Shown: positions 44,375 to 57,206, numbered from the stretch's first letter. The stretch: 64,000 nucleotides of DNA from Gnetum montanum (GCA_015680685.1 MNCI01035130.1:285112-349111); one strand, 5' to 3'. Program-made: numbers and translations. The notes: a model not told the origin generated them from the sequence alone.

Positions 44375-45804
44375 TTACAACATAGGACCAAAAAACTAGA
44401 TTGGAAATATAATGACTAAAACTATTAAAGATTTAAAAACATGAATTTAATCATCAACGTCTTCTTCTAATTCCTTCTCCTCTAGACTAATAGAATCACC
44501 TAGAATACATCAAGATACAAAATAATTAATCCTAAGATTAAGTAGAATAACCAATGTAGCAAAATACTGTCTTATGAGATTAATTAGAGGCTTTCAATAG
44601 TTGGATAGCCATGCACATGCAGCAATTATGAACAAAAGCTAGTAAAGAAAATATAAACATAGATAAAATACTTAATATTAGTAAACCAAACAAATAAACT
44701 AAAAAAACTAATTGAAACTTCACCACCATCCACTAAATTGAATCAACAAATTAATTGAAAAAATGGTACTTACCAACTAATGTTGAATGCATAACTATCT
44801 AACTCACTACTAAAAGATGCTTCTAGCATAGTTACTACAAAAATAAATGATGCTTATCAACTAATGCTACCCGTGTAAGTATCCATCTTACTACTAAAAG
44901 ATGCTTCTCACATAGTTACTATAAAATTATTTATGTGTTGCACTCATTACTCAAAATCAAAATAACAAATACTAAATAAATAATTAAACAAATACATCCC
45001 TAGATGGTGGGAAGATAACAAGGTAAAAGACCAAGAATTAAATAGGTAAGGTTCTAAAGTACCAAACTAAGCCAATGCTAAAATATGTGTTCTAATAAAT
45101 GTCTAAACATGTAGAAAATTTCAAAAATGGAATGCAAGCTCGTAGAGGTTGTTCTAAGCTATTAGAAATGCTAGAATGTCATTGGTTATCATTTTTAGGA
45201 TTTCAAATATCCTAGGAATCCCTATAAACTATTTTTTCATTATTTTCTCAATTTTAGGCTTCTCATAGGCCAAGGATTACTTTACAAAAATTTCTTTATT
45301 TTTTACATGGAATTTAAAAAATGAATTTACTAATTCATTGCCACCTCACAATGGGATCTTACCAAACTAGAAATATATGCTTGAGGTCCTTATCATTGAG
45401 ATGAATAATTTTTCTTTCTAGAATGTCAACATGTGAAGATAAAACTTACTTAAAAGTGGTCAAAACATGCTCAAACTTGTTCAAATTATTAACTAACATC
45501 CCATGTATAAAAATAAATCTTAAAAATTTACTAACTTTCTAAAAATAACAATAATTTATTTAGAACTAAGAATTGAAGGAAATCAATTAATAGAAAAAAT
45601 ATCAAAACTATTATTTTAAAGGTTAGCAAAAAATACCTTTAATCAAACTACAAAAGCATAGTCAACCATAAGAAAAAAGTTAATAAGCATAGACATAGGT
45701 TAGCAAAAAATACATGTTACACTTCATTCCTTCCCCCCTTCTAAAAGGGTTTAGACAACAAACATGCCAAGAAGTAAGAGAGCTTCTAAGATAGGAATGT
45801 TACA
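44375..45804 (-). repeat. Chromovirus LTR G, 5' piece
   Basis: On the minus strand it starts TGTAACATTCCTATC at 45,804 and matches 27,040-28,920, including the TTTGAACCC / TCTAAACCC block near the start and TTTTAGTCATTATA at the end. Together with 43,190-43,240 and 29,566-30,050 it adds to about 1.96 kb, close to the LTR at 27,040. It holds a duplicated TGTTACACTTCATTCC (45,714 and 45,798). Confidence 0.75.
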
Positions 45805-45857
45805 CTTCATTCCTTCCCCCTTTCTCTCCTCCTTCCCTCTCCCTTCCTTCCTCTAAT
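45805..45857 (+). repeat. Homopyrimidine tract
   Basis: About 50 bases that are almost purely C and T (CTTCATTCCTTCCCCC, then CTCTCCTCCTTCCCTCTCCC) lie between the LTR end and the minisatellite. Confidence 0.7.
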
Positions 45858-46316
45858 GACATCGCTCATAAAGGGCTACCCCAATGCTTTGCAAGCACCA
45901 ATGGCACCGCCCATAGAGGGCTAACCTGGCATCCTACAAGCACCAATGGTACTACTCATAAAGGGCTAGCCTAATGCTCTGCAACCACTGATGACACCAT
46001 CCATAAAGGGCTACCCTAGAGCTCCATGGGTGTCAATGGCAGCACCCATAAAGGACTATCTTGGTGCCCTGCATGTTCATAAGGTTAAGGTGTGAGAGGA
46101 AGATGTATCTAAAATAGCTTTGTACTACTCATAAAGGGCTACCCTGGTGCTTTGTAGGCATTGATGGCATCCTACAGGCACCAATGGCATTACTCATAAA
46201 GGGCTACCCCTAATGCTCTATAGGCACTAATGGCAACATCTATAAAGGGCTATCCTAGAGCTCCATGGGCACTAATGGCATCACCCATAAAGGACTACCC
46301 CAGCAACCCACACGTT
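45846..46316 (+). repeat. 45-bp minisatellite with 239-bp higher-order duplication
   Basis: Units are about 45 bp and contain AATGGCACCNCCCATAAAG and GGCTACCCTGG. Five units run from 45,846 to about 46,070. A 50-bp piece of RT (CATAAGGTTAAGG ... TCTAAAATAGC) follows, then four or five more units, and the same RT piece recurs 239 bp later at 46,317. The order of unit variants is the same in both halves, so a block of units plus RT was duplicated. Confidence 0.8.
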
Positions 46317-47230
46317 CATAAGGTTAAGGTGCAAGAGGAAGATGTATCTAAAATAGCTTATAGAATAAGATATGGATATGACAATTCTTAGTTATGCTCT
46401 TTAGATTCACCAATGCACCAAGAGTTTTCATGTATTAGATGAATAATGTGGTACATCTATATTTAAACCAATTTGTGATTTTTTTTATTAATGATATCTT
46501 AATTTATTCAAAGGATGAAGAAGGGCATAAACAGCACTTAGGGATAGTTTTGTAGATATTAGAAGACTAGTAATTATATGTTCATGCATCTAAGTATACA
46601 TTTTGAAAGACATAGATATAGTTTATTAAACATATGGTTTCAAGAGTACGTATAGCTATGGATCCTTTTAAAATAATAGTAATTTAGGATTGGCCCATTT
46701 CAATCATAGTGAATGAAGTTAGATGTTTCTTGGATTTTACAGGATATTATAATAAATTTGTAGAGGATTTCTCTAAAATTACATCACCTCTACATAAGTT
46801 GCTTAGAAAGAAATGTATTTTCTTTTAGATAGAAGGCCTTTTAGAAGCTGAAAAAAAGATTAAGATATGTACACAAATGCTTTTGGAGAAGGTTCAAGTG
46901 GTATTCTCATGTAATATGATAAGATGGTGGCCTATGTTTCTAGATAGTTGAAACCTCTTAAGAGCATGTATCTAACTCATGATCTAGAGCATGATATCTT
47001 TATCTATTCTCTTAAGACTTGAAGACATTACTTGCATGGAGAACATATTATCCTTGAAACTAATCATAAGAGATTGTAAAATATTATGGATCAATCATAT
47101 TTGAACATGAGATAGAAGTAATGCATAAAGCTATTAGCAAATTTTAACTTCATAGTTGCAATAACATAAAAAAGGATAGCTAGGAAACTATATAATATTA
47201 CTATTTTACTTTGTCTAAAAGATAAAATTA
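46317..47230 (+). pseudogene. Chromovirus RT and RNase H
   Basis: HKVKVQEEDVSKIAYRIRYGYD begins inside [33 protein letters not shown]-like, and then FYRRFVEDFSKI-like and DASGEGSSGILM follow, with SLKTxRHYLHGEHIIL and TNHK. These are RT palm, thumb and RNase H blocks of Tekay/Del type. The catalytic site reads I-N-D, so one Asp is lost. Stops and shifts are frequent. The N-terminal half of RT is replaced by the minisatellite. Confidence 0.75.
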
Positions 47231-48650
47231 GTGCTTATTAAACTTCATATTCTTGGTATCAATATAAGATCGCAAATCTTTCAACCACAGATTTAACGTT
47301 TTTAGTTAATAATTATAGCTTGTTGAAATTTAAAAATAGTGTATAGTTGCCAATTGTAGATAGAAAGAAGTTACTTGATGAGGATTTCTTAAGTGAACAT
47401 TATATGCATTCTAGAAGTGGCAAGTTGTATCACAACATCAAGAGATTCTATTGATGGCCTAGTATGAAAAAGATGTGGTGCAGTAGATGGCTAAGTATTT
47501 AGTGTGTTAACAAATCAAAGTAGAATATAAAAGGTCTAATGGTACTCTTTATTCACATACCATTACAATGTTAAAATGAAAAACCATTGGTATGGACTTC
47601 ATAATAGGATTTCCTTAGACCAGGAGTGAGAGATATTTTATTCTTATAGTCATGGATCTTTTGATCAAATCTTTTTACTTTTTAGCCACAAAAGTGATAA
47701 CTAGTGTAGAAGAGATTGCTTAGTGATTCCTTTCAAATATTCTCAGATTACATGGAGTTCTAAATAAGATTATATTAGACAAAGATCTTAAGTACACTTC
47801 CATATTTTTGTAATTTTTATAGAAGAATCTAGGCTCTACACTAAATCTCAAATAGCATAAAACCCATAGACAAATGGTCAAATAGAGAGAATGAATCAAA
47901 TTTTAAAAGATCTAATTCAAGATTATGCTTTGAAGTATAGAGATAGTTGGAACAGAGTTCTTTCCTTGATAGAGATCACTTATAACAATAATTATTAGGC
48001 TAGTTTCAAGTAGCATCTTTTGTAGTGCTATATGATAAACCTTGTCATACACCTCTTTGTTGGGATTCATTAAACTATAGACAAAAGACTTGAATAAACA
48101 TCATTAATGAGACTATAGAAGAGATCAATATTTTTGAAGGTAGACTATAAGTAATGCAAGGTAGATACACAAAGTATTCCAACTATAAGAGAGAACTGTT
48201 GGAGTTATGTGTTGTTGATCAAGTTTTCCTCAAAGTTTCAACACTAAAAGGGATTATGAGATTTAGTAGAAGATGAATGTTTTTTCCTCATTACATTAAT
48301 GCCTTTTCAATTTTAAGAAAATTTGGTAAAGTTACATATGAGGTTGATCTTCTGTAATAGTTACAGTCTATTCATGATGTGTTTTATATTTTTATGATGA
48401 GGAAGTATATTGCATATCCTAGTCATAGGATAGATTGGTAAGATGTTTAATCCTAATATAATGTCAATGTTATAGAGTGACCTATTATAATTATTAACAT
48501 GATGGAGAGAATATTCAGTAAGGTCATTTTGATGTTGAAGGTTATTTGGTAGAGACATGAAGTTTAAAAAGTAATATGGAATGTAAGGAAAGATTAGTAT
48601 ACGTCACAACCTAAGATCTTCTAGTAGAAAGATTCTTAAATATGGTAGAG
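47231..48650 (+). pseudogene. Chromovirus integrase and chromodomain-side tail
   Basis: EHYMHSRSGKLYHNIKRFYxWPSMKKM is the integrase zinc region start. A weak core is followed by TNGQIERMNQILKDLIQDYALKY and DSWNRVLSLIEITYNNN. Near 48,390-48,560 MRKYIAYPSHRIDW and SKVILMLKVIW match the C-terminal region that carries the chromodomain in Tekay-type elements. Frame is lost often. The tail stops at the LTR start at 48,651. Confidence 0.75.
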
Positions 48651-49425
48651 TGTGATACCCCTACTATCGATGCCCACTTACTCAGTATATTTATGATTTG
48701 AACCCTTAATGTCTTATTTTCTAATCTATGTCCATATTAACATTTTCCTTATGGTTGTCTATGCTTTTCTGGTTTGAGCTATATGTCTTGCTATTTCCTT
48801 TCTAATGGTCTTTTATTTTTTAATATATTTTAATATTTTTATTTTTTTGTATTTTATTTTTATTTTAATTTCTTATTAGTATTTTGAATATTTTTAGTAT
48901 TTTGCATTTTATGTTATGATATGTACATTAAACCTTTTGTATGCAATACTACATGGGTTAATGAGATATAGGGTACTACTTCACTTTTGGTATCCTTCAT
49001 TTGGATACTTTATATTTGGGTAAATTTATATATTTTTAGATTTGATTTTAATTTTTAATTTATTTTTAGCTTATGATTTAGAGTGTCTCATGCTAGCCTT
49101 ATTCATTAGTTATGTTTTGACTATAGAATTTAATGTTTACTTGGGATTTATATACTTTCTCTAATGTGAGGATTTTTATTATATATTGTATGTCTTTGAT
49201 GTAAGTCTAAATTTTTTCCATATTTAATTTATGTTATATCATTATAATTCAATTATTAGAATTTAACTATTTATATATAGTGTTATATCCTAATGTGCTT
49301 TTTGGATGTAATAATATTTCAAGCATTATTTACTCTCTATTCTACATTTAATTTTCACTAATTTTTTAGCATTGTAATTGTAATTTTTGGATTGGAAAAT
49401 AGGATTCATATTAATTTTTTATTAT
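48651..49425 (+). repeat. Chromovirus LTR with internal deletion
   Basis: It starts TGTGATACCCCTACTATCG (TGTAACACTCCTACCATAG at 27,040). It follows that LTR to TTTTTAGCTTATGATTTAGAG and then jumps to the region equivalent to 28,930 onwards, leaving out about 1.4 kb. It ends near 49,425 without the TTACA terminus. Confidence 0.65.
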
Positions 49426-50644
49426 TGAATAGTTAAATTGAAAATAAAAAGTGCTTAATAAGTCATCGAATGACATTTTGTAAGTTAATTGTAAGCCCTA
49501 GATAGAGGATGTATTTCATGCACCTTGTGTTTGTTGTTTCCATAGGTATGGATGAGGTTTTTGTCATTCAAGTTTGCATTCAAGATTTTTGTTTCACACT
49601 TGTAGGATGGTTTCATGTTTTAGACATCCCAAGATGTTTACAACTTCTTTTGAGGATCTTTGGAAGCTTCCAACATGTTTCCTAATGTCCCAAATTTCAT
49701 CCAAAAAATGTAGGCAAAGTATGTTGGGGCAGGGATGTGCTAACTACCTTGCATCATGTAGGGATGTTGACACACCCTCCTTGGTACCCTAGTTTGATCC
49801 TTTTACCTCTCTGTCTTCTCCATGCATCTCTAGGATACCTCAACTATACTAATGGATCTCCATTGGATTCTAGGCACTAGAGAATCTCTACTACTTTTTT
49901 GTGAAAACTATAAATACCTAGGATAAGTTCTCATACAAGACAACTTAATTTTATCATTTTTCTTTAGCTTTTTGCATCTAGTTTCATGTGAACCTTGGGT
50001 AAGTTGATTCTTCATTATTTTAAGTATGTTTTGAATCATCACTTTCATAAGTACAACTAGACTCTGTTAGAGTACTAGCATGCTTACATATTCTATAATC
50101 ATTTAATCAATGTGAAGTCTAGTGTTTGTATGATGAATAAATCTTATGGTTTTTCCTTATTTTACTATTCATACCTTAAACATTAAAATACAAAAAAATT
50201 ATAAAATATTAAAACAAAAAAATTTATTTATTTATTTTTCATTTTCATAAGCTACAATGATTCACACTTACCCAAGGAGATCATAAATATATGCCATGAT
50301 GTTGACCATCAAGATTATAACTAAGTCATTTTATCTATATTTCATGTATGGTGTTGCATCTATCCCTAGGAGGGATTATAACATGAGAATTGTACCTATC
50401 CCTAAGAGGGATTGTAATGCATGTGCATTTATTATTTATTTTTTATAAATATAAAAGCCATAAAATTATATAATATAAAATCATAAATATTTTTTCTATC
50501 TCTCATCATGGAAACATGGGGTTCTAATTATATTATATGTATTATATTTTCTTTTATATTTCTTAAACATAAAGATATACACAAGTTTTCATGGCAATTC
50601 ACTCAACATTATCCTCAAAGCTTATAACTGAATTACACTAATAT
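49426..50644 (+). other. Leader or LTR-like region of E
   Basis: A TATA box (TATAAATA, 49,909-49,916) lies in GAAAACTATAAATACC, as in plant LTR promoters. Near 50,355-50,425 the motif CTATCCCTAGGAGGGATTATAA is repeated imperfectly. The area is otherwise AT-rich. No LTR ends or primer site could be set, and the ORF at 49,574-49,792 is unsupported. Confidence 0.4.
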
Positions 50645-52080
50645 TTGTATGATAAATCTCAAGGTCTAAAACTAGTAGGACCCCTATCATTAGCAAGGAA
50701 GGTGGAGAGATGCTTAAGCCAATTCTCCAGGAACCTTGTTATGACTACACTAGATGATCTTAAAGATGCCCTAATCAACATGGAGTTAGAGGACAAATGC
50801 ATTGTCTGTAAAGCTCATGAGCTAATATTTAATGATTATGATCTTTTGTACACATAGGATCTTCGAGATAGAATTGTAGAAGAAGAGGCTAGCCATAACT
50901 TTTCATCTGATCATTCAAATGGAGACCAAGAAGTTGAAGAAAATAATAAGAGCAAAGGGTTATTCCACCATGAAGGCTCACAATTAGCTACCTTTACTCC
51001 ATGTATAGTCCAAACTCACAATGATAACCTCCTTTATGATCTTCATCATTTTCATTTGTCTAACTTGTCAATGGTAATGATGATTCCTCTTTATTCAACT
51101 AGGATGATTATCACAATTTAACTGAAGTTATACACATTCTAAGGAAACATGTTCATCTTAATAGGATCAAATGCATTAACATGGCTAATGTACCAACATA
51201 TAGAGGATATACTAGTGATGATCCCTAGCTTCATATGCAATCCTTTGACAATGCTTACTATCTTCAAGAAATCATAATTGATTAAAAAAAGTTGCAATTG
51301 TTTTTCCTCATCTTCATTGAGAATACAAAAACTTGGTATAAACTCTTACCTCCTACATTAATTCAAAGGTGGGTAGTAATTATTAGAATCTTCTATCCAA
51401 AATTTTAGACCTATGTCCAAATTTTAAATATCTAGAAGGAGATGGTTGGATGGAGGTAAGGAACCTGTGAACCTCTTAACATCACCATGAAGAGGAATAT
51501 GAAAACTACACACTGCTATTTAAACCATGATTCTAGCCAAAGGAAGCAAATAATGCATATCTTAGAAGGACTAAGATAGAAGATAAAAGAACAAGTAGAC
51601 ATGTACATTATGTGCTAGATGAAAAAAAAGTTCATGCCCAAAATCAAGATTCTCTTAGACATCATTGCTAGCATGAAAGGTGAGTGGTGAAAATAATAAT
51701 CAGTTGAGGAGTACAATCATGATCCATCACATTGAAGAGAGACCAAAAACATTAAAGATATAGCTCAACTTTTCATTGCAATTAAGGCCCTAGTGTAAGA
51801 CTAATTTAGAATGTACAAGGCCTTGGAAGTCTTGGCTCACCATGATGACCAAGTTTGGGATGCCATGGATGAAAATATGATCACTATTCTCAAGGATATT
51901 GAGGATAAGGTGATTGAAGATGCTATCAAAGTAGTTGCACCATATGAACATGAAAATAGGCATTATGGAAAGGATAAAGGAAACCTCTCTCATTCTAGGA
52001 GCATTAAAGAAGATTTAAATTAGGCTTCTCCATCCTCCAATGATGAGGATCTCCAGTTTAAGAGTTAATCTCATCTAATT
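50645..52080 (+). pseudogene. gag of element E
   Basis: An open start (MYDKSQGLKLVGPLSLARKV, 70 codons) is followed in changing frames by VHLNRIKCINMANVPTYRG, QSFDNAYYLQEI, KTWYKLLPPTLIQRW, EPLNITMKRNMK and QRKQIMHILEGL. These parallel IKCLDMNNIPRFEGG, AFQDACAL and QLRHIIDGL of D. A coiled piece, MYKALEVLAHHDDQVWDAMDENM, closes it (51,811-52,023). It is more damaged than the D gag. No zinc knuckle was found. Confidence 0.65.
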
Positions 52081-52179
52081 TAGTAGTACCTTGATTTGGA
52101 ACTTTTTCATCTCAAGATTACTAACATTCAATTGAAGCTAGCCAATCAATCATCTACATAGCCTATGAAACACGTATGC

Positions 52180-52345
52180 AATGTGATGACTGATTTCCTA
52201 GTACTTAAATTAAAAACTAAAATGGAATAGAATCCTTTTGTTATTATTAGAAGAACCTAGTTAGACACTACAAATGCCAAGTTGGTTTTTCAAAACCTCC
52301 ACCTTAAGCTCAGTATAATGGATAAGATAAAAAGGATGAACTAAA
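52180..52345 (+). pseudogene. Protease C-terminal remnant of E
   Basis: DFLVLKLKTKMEQ-like sequence followed by NPFVIIRRTxLDTTNAKLVF corresponds to the PIILGRPFLATANA block at the end of Athila-type protease. The active-site half is not seen. After it no RT is present. Confidence 0.45.
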
Positions 52346-54806
52346 AGAAAATATCTTTTGATCCCTCCTAGTACTATTACAACATACACATATGTCATTC
52401 AAGTAAGCTAGATGGAACACTTGGTATGACATGATAAACATATTTGACCTCTAAGAATTTTTAAAGACTAGTTTAACACTAAATGGCCTTCTAGATGGTA
52501 GACATGGATTAGCCATTAGAAAAAAATCCTCCACCCTATATCAAAATTTTATTTTTCTACTATTTCTATTTGTGAAACTAATAAAGATTGATGTGTTTAG
52601 TTAGAGTCTTATGAAATTTGAACTTAACTAATAATTATCATGATTTTTTCTTTTCTTTTGAAGAGTTTTAATTTTTGTGTATGGGAAAACTAATTAATGT
52701 ATTCTATGAATTGTCATCCAATAAGCCAATGGTGGATGGATGATGAAAGAGTGCCAAATGGATCTAAAGTAAATCTTTAATTAATGTAATGCTCATATAA
52801 CAATATTTATCCACCTACTTTTCTTCTACCCATCATCACTAAATTAGGCTTAGATTTACCAAGGAGTATGGACTCACATTACAAGTTATTAAAGCTAGTC
52901 CTAGCCATGGGTAGATGATGGATCCACATCTTAGGGTATGAGCTCTAGAATCCTATAAAAGTTCTTGGTCAAATGGTAGGAAAAGGATCTTTCATCAAGG
53001 GTCCTTGTGATTACTAGATGGGGTTAATCAGTGTAATTAGACTAAGGTTCACATGTTACCTTGCCTAGCCATCCTAGTTAGAAGAGTTTTGTAATCTTAT
53101 GAACCTATGCATGTCATGTGCTATGGGATGAATTCTCATATTCATGTAATTCAAAGACTTTAGATGATGATCTAGCACTCTAAACAATTCCCATGAATCT
53201 CATGCTCTTTTAAAAACTTTCTTCATATGAAATAAATAAAAAGAAGATATATATGATAAAAAAATTATGAAAGAAAAGATAAAATATATATGAGAAAATA
53301 TATGTGTAAAAATGAGAACATAAGAAAAATATATATAAAAAAAGAAATAAAGAAGAGATGATAGAAAGAGTAAGGTAATGTAAAGCTTATTAGTCCACAC
53401 AATTTGGTACTTTTACCATTCCAAATCAATTTTTATAGTTAATCATAAGAAAATAAATCTACTAGGTAAACAAATGGTTATGCAATCCTTTCTCTTATTT
53501 AATTGATTGTCTAGATCACTTGACTTTCCAAAATAACATAGTCTAAGATGCTCTCTTTCTCATTCCTACCCTTAGCCATGAAGACCTAGAAGTCTCTCTT
53601 AGCAAGCCTTGGTAATATCAATTGCTAATTTCATTCAAATCCCTAATCATTTGTTCTAAGGATAAACCATTGTCATCCTTCATCCAAGTCTTAACCACAT
53701 TTGAACCTAGAAATTTTTCTTTATTCATCATGTTCTATGCTTGTTGGGATGTGGGATTGACTAACGTACCTAAGGGAATCGATGAGAGGTTTTTGATAGA
53801 GCAAAATTCAAGGAGCCTATTGTACACACATGCATGGATGAAGGGAAATCAAACCAAAAACCTAACATCTAGATGTTTGATCACATGTCACTTTAGTTCA
53901 GTTCCATCAATGGTTAGACTTCATAACAGTCAAAAGTAGATGCACTAGATGTGGTAGGTGTGTCCTTGAACTTGGAGAAAATCCTTGGAGGTTGATTACT
54001 ATTGTATGAATGAGTAATGATGAAAGGATGTGGTAGTAAATCTTTCATGACATGTAGGACTAGCTCACATGATCCATGAGTTAATTGAATGATTAGCTAG
54101 GATCTAATGATGTTTTGCTCTTATCATCTTTTTCTCATTCATGTTTCATTCTTAATTTCTTCCATCTTCATTATTGTACATGATTATGTGTTATAGAAAG
54201 TCAATTATAAACAACAAAGGATAAGATATGGTCATCCAAGAAGACAAACTAATATTTGATTCTAATGTCTTACTAGTTGTTGGAACTTCATGTGTCTCAT
54301 CAACAAATTTCACAAGGGCAAGAAAGACAAGTATCTACTTTGGGAAGGATCCACTTATGAATCCTTGGTGAATTGACATCATATAGGATTAAGAAAAATC
54401 TGATCTCCTAGTGATGGTGAGGGCTACATTACATAAGGCACTTAATTGCACTTCTAGTTATGTGTGTGTCAACTCTTCATGATTCAAGATTTAACTATGA
54501 AAAATCCTAATGTTTGCCTCTTGTATCTCATCATCTTTAGTGCTATATAATTCTCCTATTATTCTAATTCATCTTTTCTAGTATTTATTTTATGAGAATA
54601 GATAAATCTATTTATTTATTTATTTCCCATGATCCATGATGTTATCAAGATAAGTTTGTAATGCTCTCATTGTCTTGCTTCTTGTATATCTTGTGAGGTT
54701 GATTGATGATGCCTTTGCTATCTTTTGGACCTTGTGCAAGGCACGAGTGGTATTGGAAGGTACGTTCAAGGTATACATAGTGAATTTTTTTTGTTTTCCC
54801 AACCAC

Positions 54807-54890
<84 letters not shown>

Positions 54891-55369
54891 NTGCTTTCCT
54901 TACCTCTAGTTATCACAAAAAAGAGAAAATTTTCTAATTGTTCACCTCAATGAATGAATTTATAATATTTTACAATTCTTCTTCTTTAGTTCTCTAAACC
55001 TTAGTGTTCTAGCTATGGTTCAAGCTTGGTGTCCTGTAACTCAGTTATGGGGGAGAGAAACTAATTCAAGTATGTACTTAATGCATTTTTTAGTCATTTG
55101 AATATTTCTACATTACTTATAATTACTCATGCATACCATGATTCAATGATTGTGATAATATTTTTTTAGTTGTTTCAAAAATTTATAGTTCTCATTGTTT
55201 CTGCATACAATTTTCATAATGTTAGTATGATGTCTAGGTAACTCACTTGATTTTTAGTAGATGTTATAGCTCTTTATTGTAAGATGATTACATTCCAAGA
55301 TCCATAAACTGAGGGTTGAGATTGCATAATCTTAGGCCTCCATCTTTAGACTATTGTGTGAACCCCTAA
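52346..55369 (+). other. Noncoding region of E with poly-C artefact
   Basis: T-rich near 52,560-52,680, then an A/G-rich AT stretch at 53,220-53,370, then GGGAAGGATCCACTTA (54,342-54,357). This order matches the noncoding regions of C and D. The ORF at 53,622-53,939 shows no recognisable domain. The poly-C block at 54,808 interrupts the region. Confidence 0.5.
54808..54891. other. 83-nt poly-C run ending in N (assembly artefact)
   Basis: An uninterrupted C run followed by a single N is not expected in this AT-rich context and looks like a failed read end or filled gap. ORFs coding poly-Gly or poly-Pro through it are false. Confidence 0.85.
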
Positions 55370-57206
55370 TTCCGAAGGAGAAAGAGGAAAAAACTTCAAT
55401 TCCCTTAATCTGAAACCCACCTAGAAGAAAGTTAAGCTACAGATAGTTAGATTATTGATTTCTTGGTCAAGTAATGTATAGTAGTAGGAAAATCAACAAG
55501 TGTAGGAGAAGTTAGAAAAAGACAAAGTTGAAGATGTAGATGACATCTAAGAAGATGTGGATGCTTATTATGTCTAGAAATGACCCATCATGAGGAGAAA
55601 AACTATTATTAGTTTCTTGAGCTTCATTCTTCTCAACTCAAGAATACTGATATGAGGTAGAGGAATTCTACCAACACATTACTACTGATGATGCCATCAC
55701 TTTCATTGGCCAATTTTCTATGCCCATTTTCACATGGCTAATATTGAGGGTTATAGATTTCCTAATGAAACAATGAATGATTGGTGGCCATGAATGTAAA
55801 AGGCTACATCCAGGATCAAGTCAAAAGTCCTATTTAAGGTCTTTGATATGGACAAAGATAAGGTACATATGTCTAAACTTCCTCTAGTACAAAATTCCAT
55901 TTAAAAATCATTACCCATAACTTTATTTTCATCAAATGATCATTAAGGTATCATTACCCATAAAAAATAGTACCTAACTTGGAGGATGAAATGCCTTCCA
56001 TTAAGGTATCTTACATCCAACCTTCATATCAACTCCATCAACACCAAACAAGAGCACCAATTGTACCTCCAACATCTCAAAAAATGTAGGTACAATGGTC
56101 TAGTAGAATCATTTTCTAACCTTCTAATCTTAGCATTAGAGAAAACTAGGGACCCCTTCCTAGTGGTGGTTCTTAGCCTACAATGCACATTGAAGTTTAG
56201 GAGCAAGCAACTACAATCCATGTTGAAGGTTTATAAGACCTTTTTGTCATTTCTTGTACATTTTTGATGGTGAGGTAATAAGGGAGAATCTCTTTCACTT
56301 TTCTTCTCCTTTACTAGATGATCCACCCATGGCTCATTTTGATGCCCCTATTCCATCTTAATCTTGTGTGTCTTCATGAAGTATTTTATTATCACATTGA
56401 ACAAGGCGTAGCATGCATAACATCTAGCATGTGGCTAAAGTCCTCTAGCTACCCATTAATCAACCTAGGACCAGCCATAGGGGAAAGGAGAAGTAGAGAA
56501 TTGACCTTGATGAAAAGTTTCCATTGAAGAATATCAATAGTATAGTAGAGAGTAAACTCATTAGGATACAGATAAAAATGGAGACTACTGATGCTAGTAG
56601 AAAATTTTACCTATGGAAGCTATAGAGAAGCTAGGCTAAGATACAGTGATTGCAAAAATAATTAGAACATCTCACATGGTTGGTACTAACACCATCCACA
56701 ATTACCATAAAGGAGAAAATCAAGTTCATGCAAGTTGAACTATTCTAGGTGTGCTAAGTTGATGAAGAAGTTGTATTTATAAAACATGGATTAAAGTAAT
56801 AGATCAAAATGTTAAAGCATTAGTCCCAAAAATGGAAAAGTATGAGTCAAGAAAAGAAGAAATAAGTACTCTCCTCTACCCAATAGGTATGAAGGTTTGA
56901 AGATAAAAGTTAAATCATGGCATACTTTTTGCACAAGTATCATCATATGGAAAATGAATGTTATAACTTGCAAAAAGAGCTAATAAATAAGAATACTAGG
57001 AAAACCAATCAGCTTAGAAAGATACATCTAATCAAGCATGTAAACTATGATGTTGATGTATGTAGACTAGACAAACTTGTAGCTCTACTAAATGAATGAG
57101 TAATAAAAAATAGCTACAAGGTGAAGAAGAAATTCAATATCTTGCATGCCAAACTTCAAAAAATGGCTTTAAGTGAATCAACATTGCAAAATGTAGAACC
57201 TAAAAA
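55370..57206 (+). pseudogene. Third ORF of element E, coiled-coil protein relic
   Basis: Fragments include YEVEEFYQHITTDDAITFIG, EGYRFPNETMNDWW and, near the end, FLHKYHHMENECYNLQKELINK and KVKKKFNILHAKLQKMALSE. It starts after a stretch resembling the region before the third ORF of D and ends in a heptad-rich segment as in D. Frames change several times. The relation to the D ORF rests on position and coiled-coil character, not on clear identity. Confidence 0.4.

Larger units (their letters stand above)
49426..57206 (+). mobile_element. Athila-like element E, pol-deleted
   Basis: A leader with a TATA box is followed by gag, a protease remnant, a noncoding region with the conserved GGGAAGGATCCACTT block and a coiled-coil third ORF. 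RT, RNase H and integrase are missing, as in C. The right end is cut by the 3' LTR of element A at 57,207. LTR boundaries of E were not resolved. Confidence 0.6.

Noticed and set aside
43200-44379. Insertion bounded by TGTAAT...ATTACA with target duplication
   Set aside because: The ATTACA end belongs to the chromovirus LTR itself, and the flanking 5-mers (TAAAA, ACATA) do not match.
53200-53400. 66-codon Phe/Tyr/Ile-rich minus-strand ORF resembling a membrane protein
   Set aside because: It is the complement of an A/G-rich low-complexity stretch in the noncoding region of E.
54620-54953. ORFs encoding poly-Gly and poly-Pro proteins on both strands
   Set aside because: They are translations of the 83-C run with an N, an assembly artefact.
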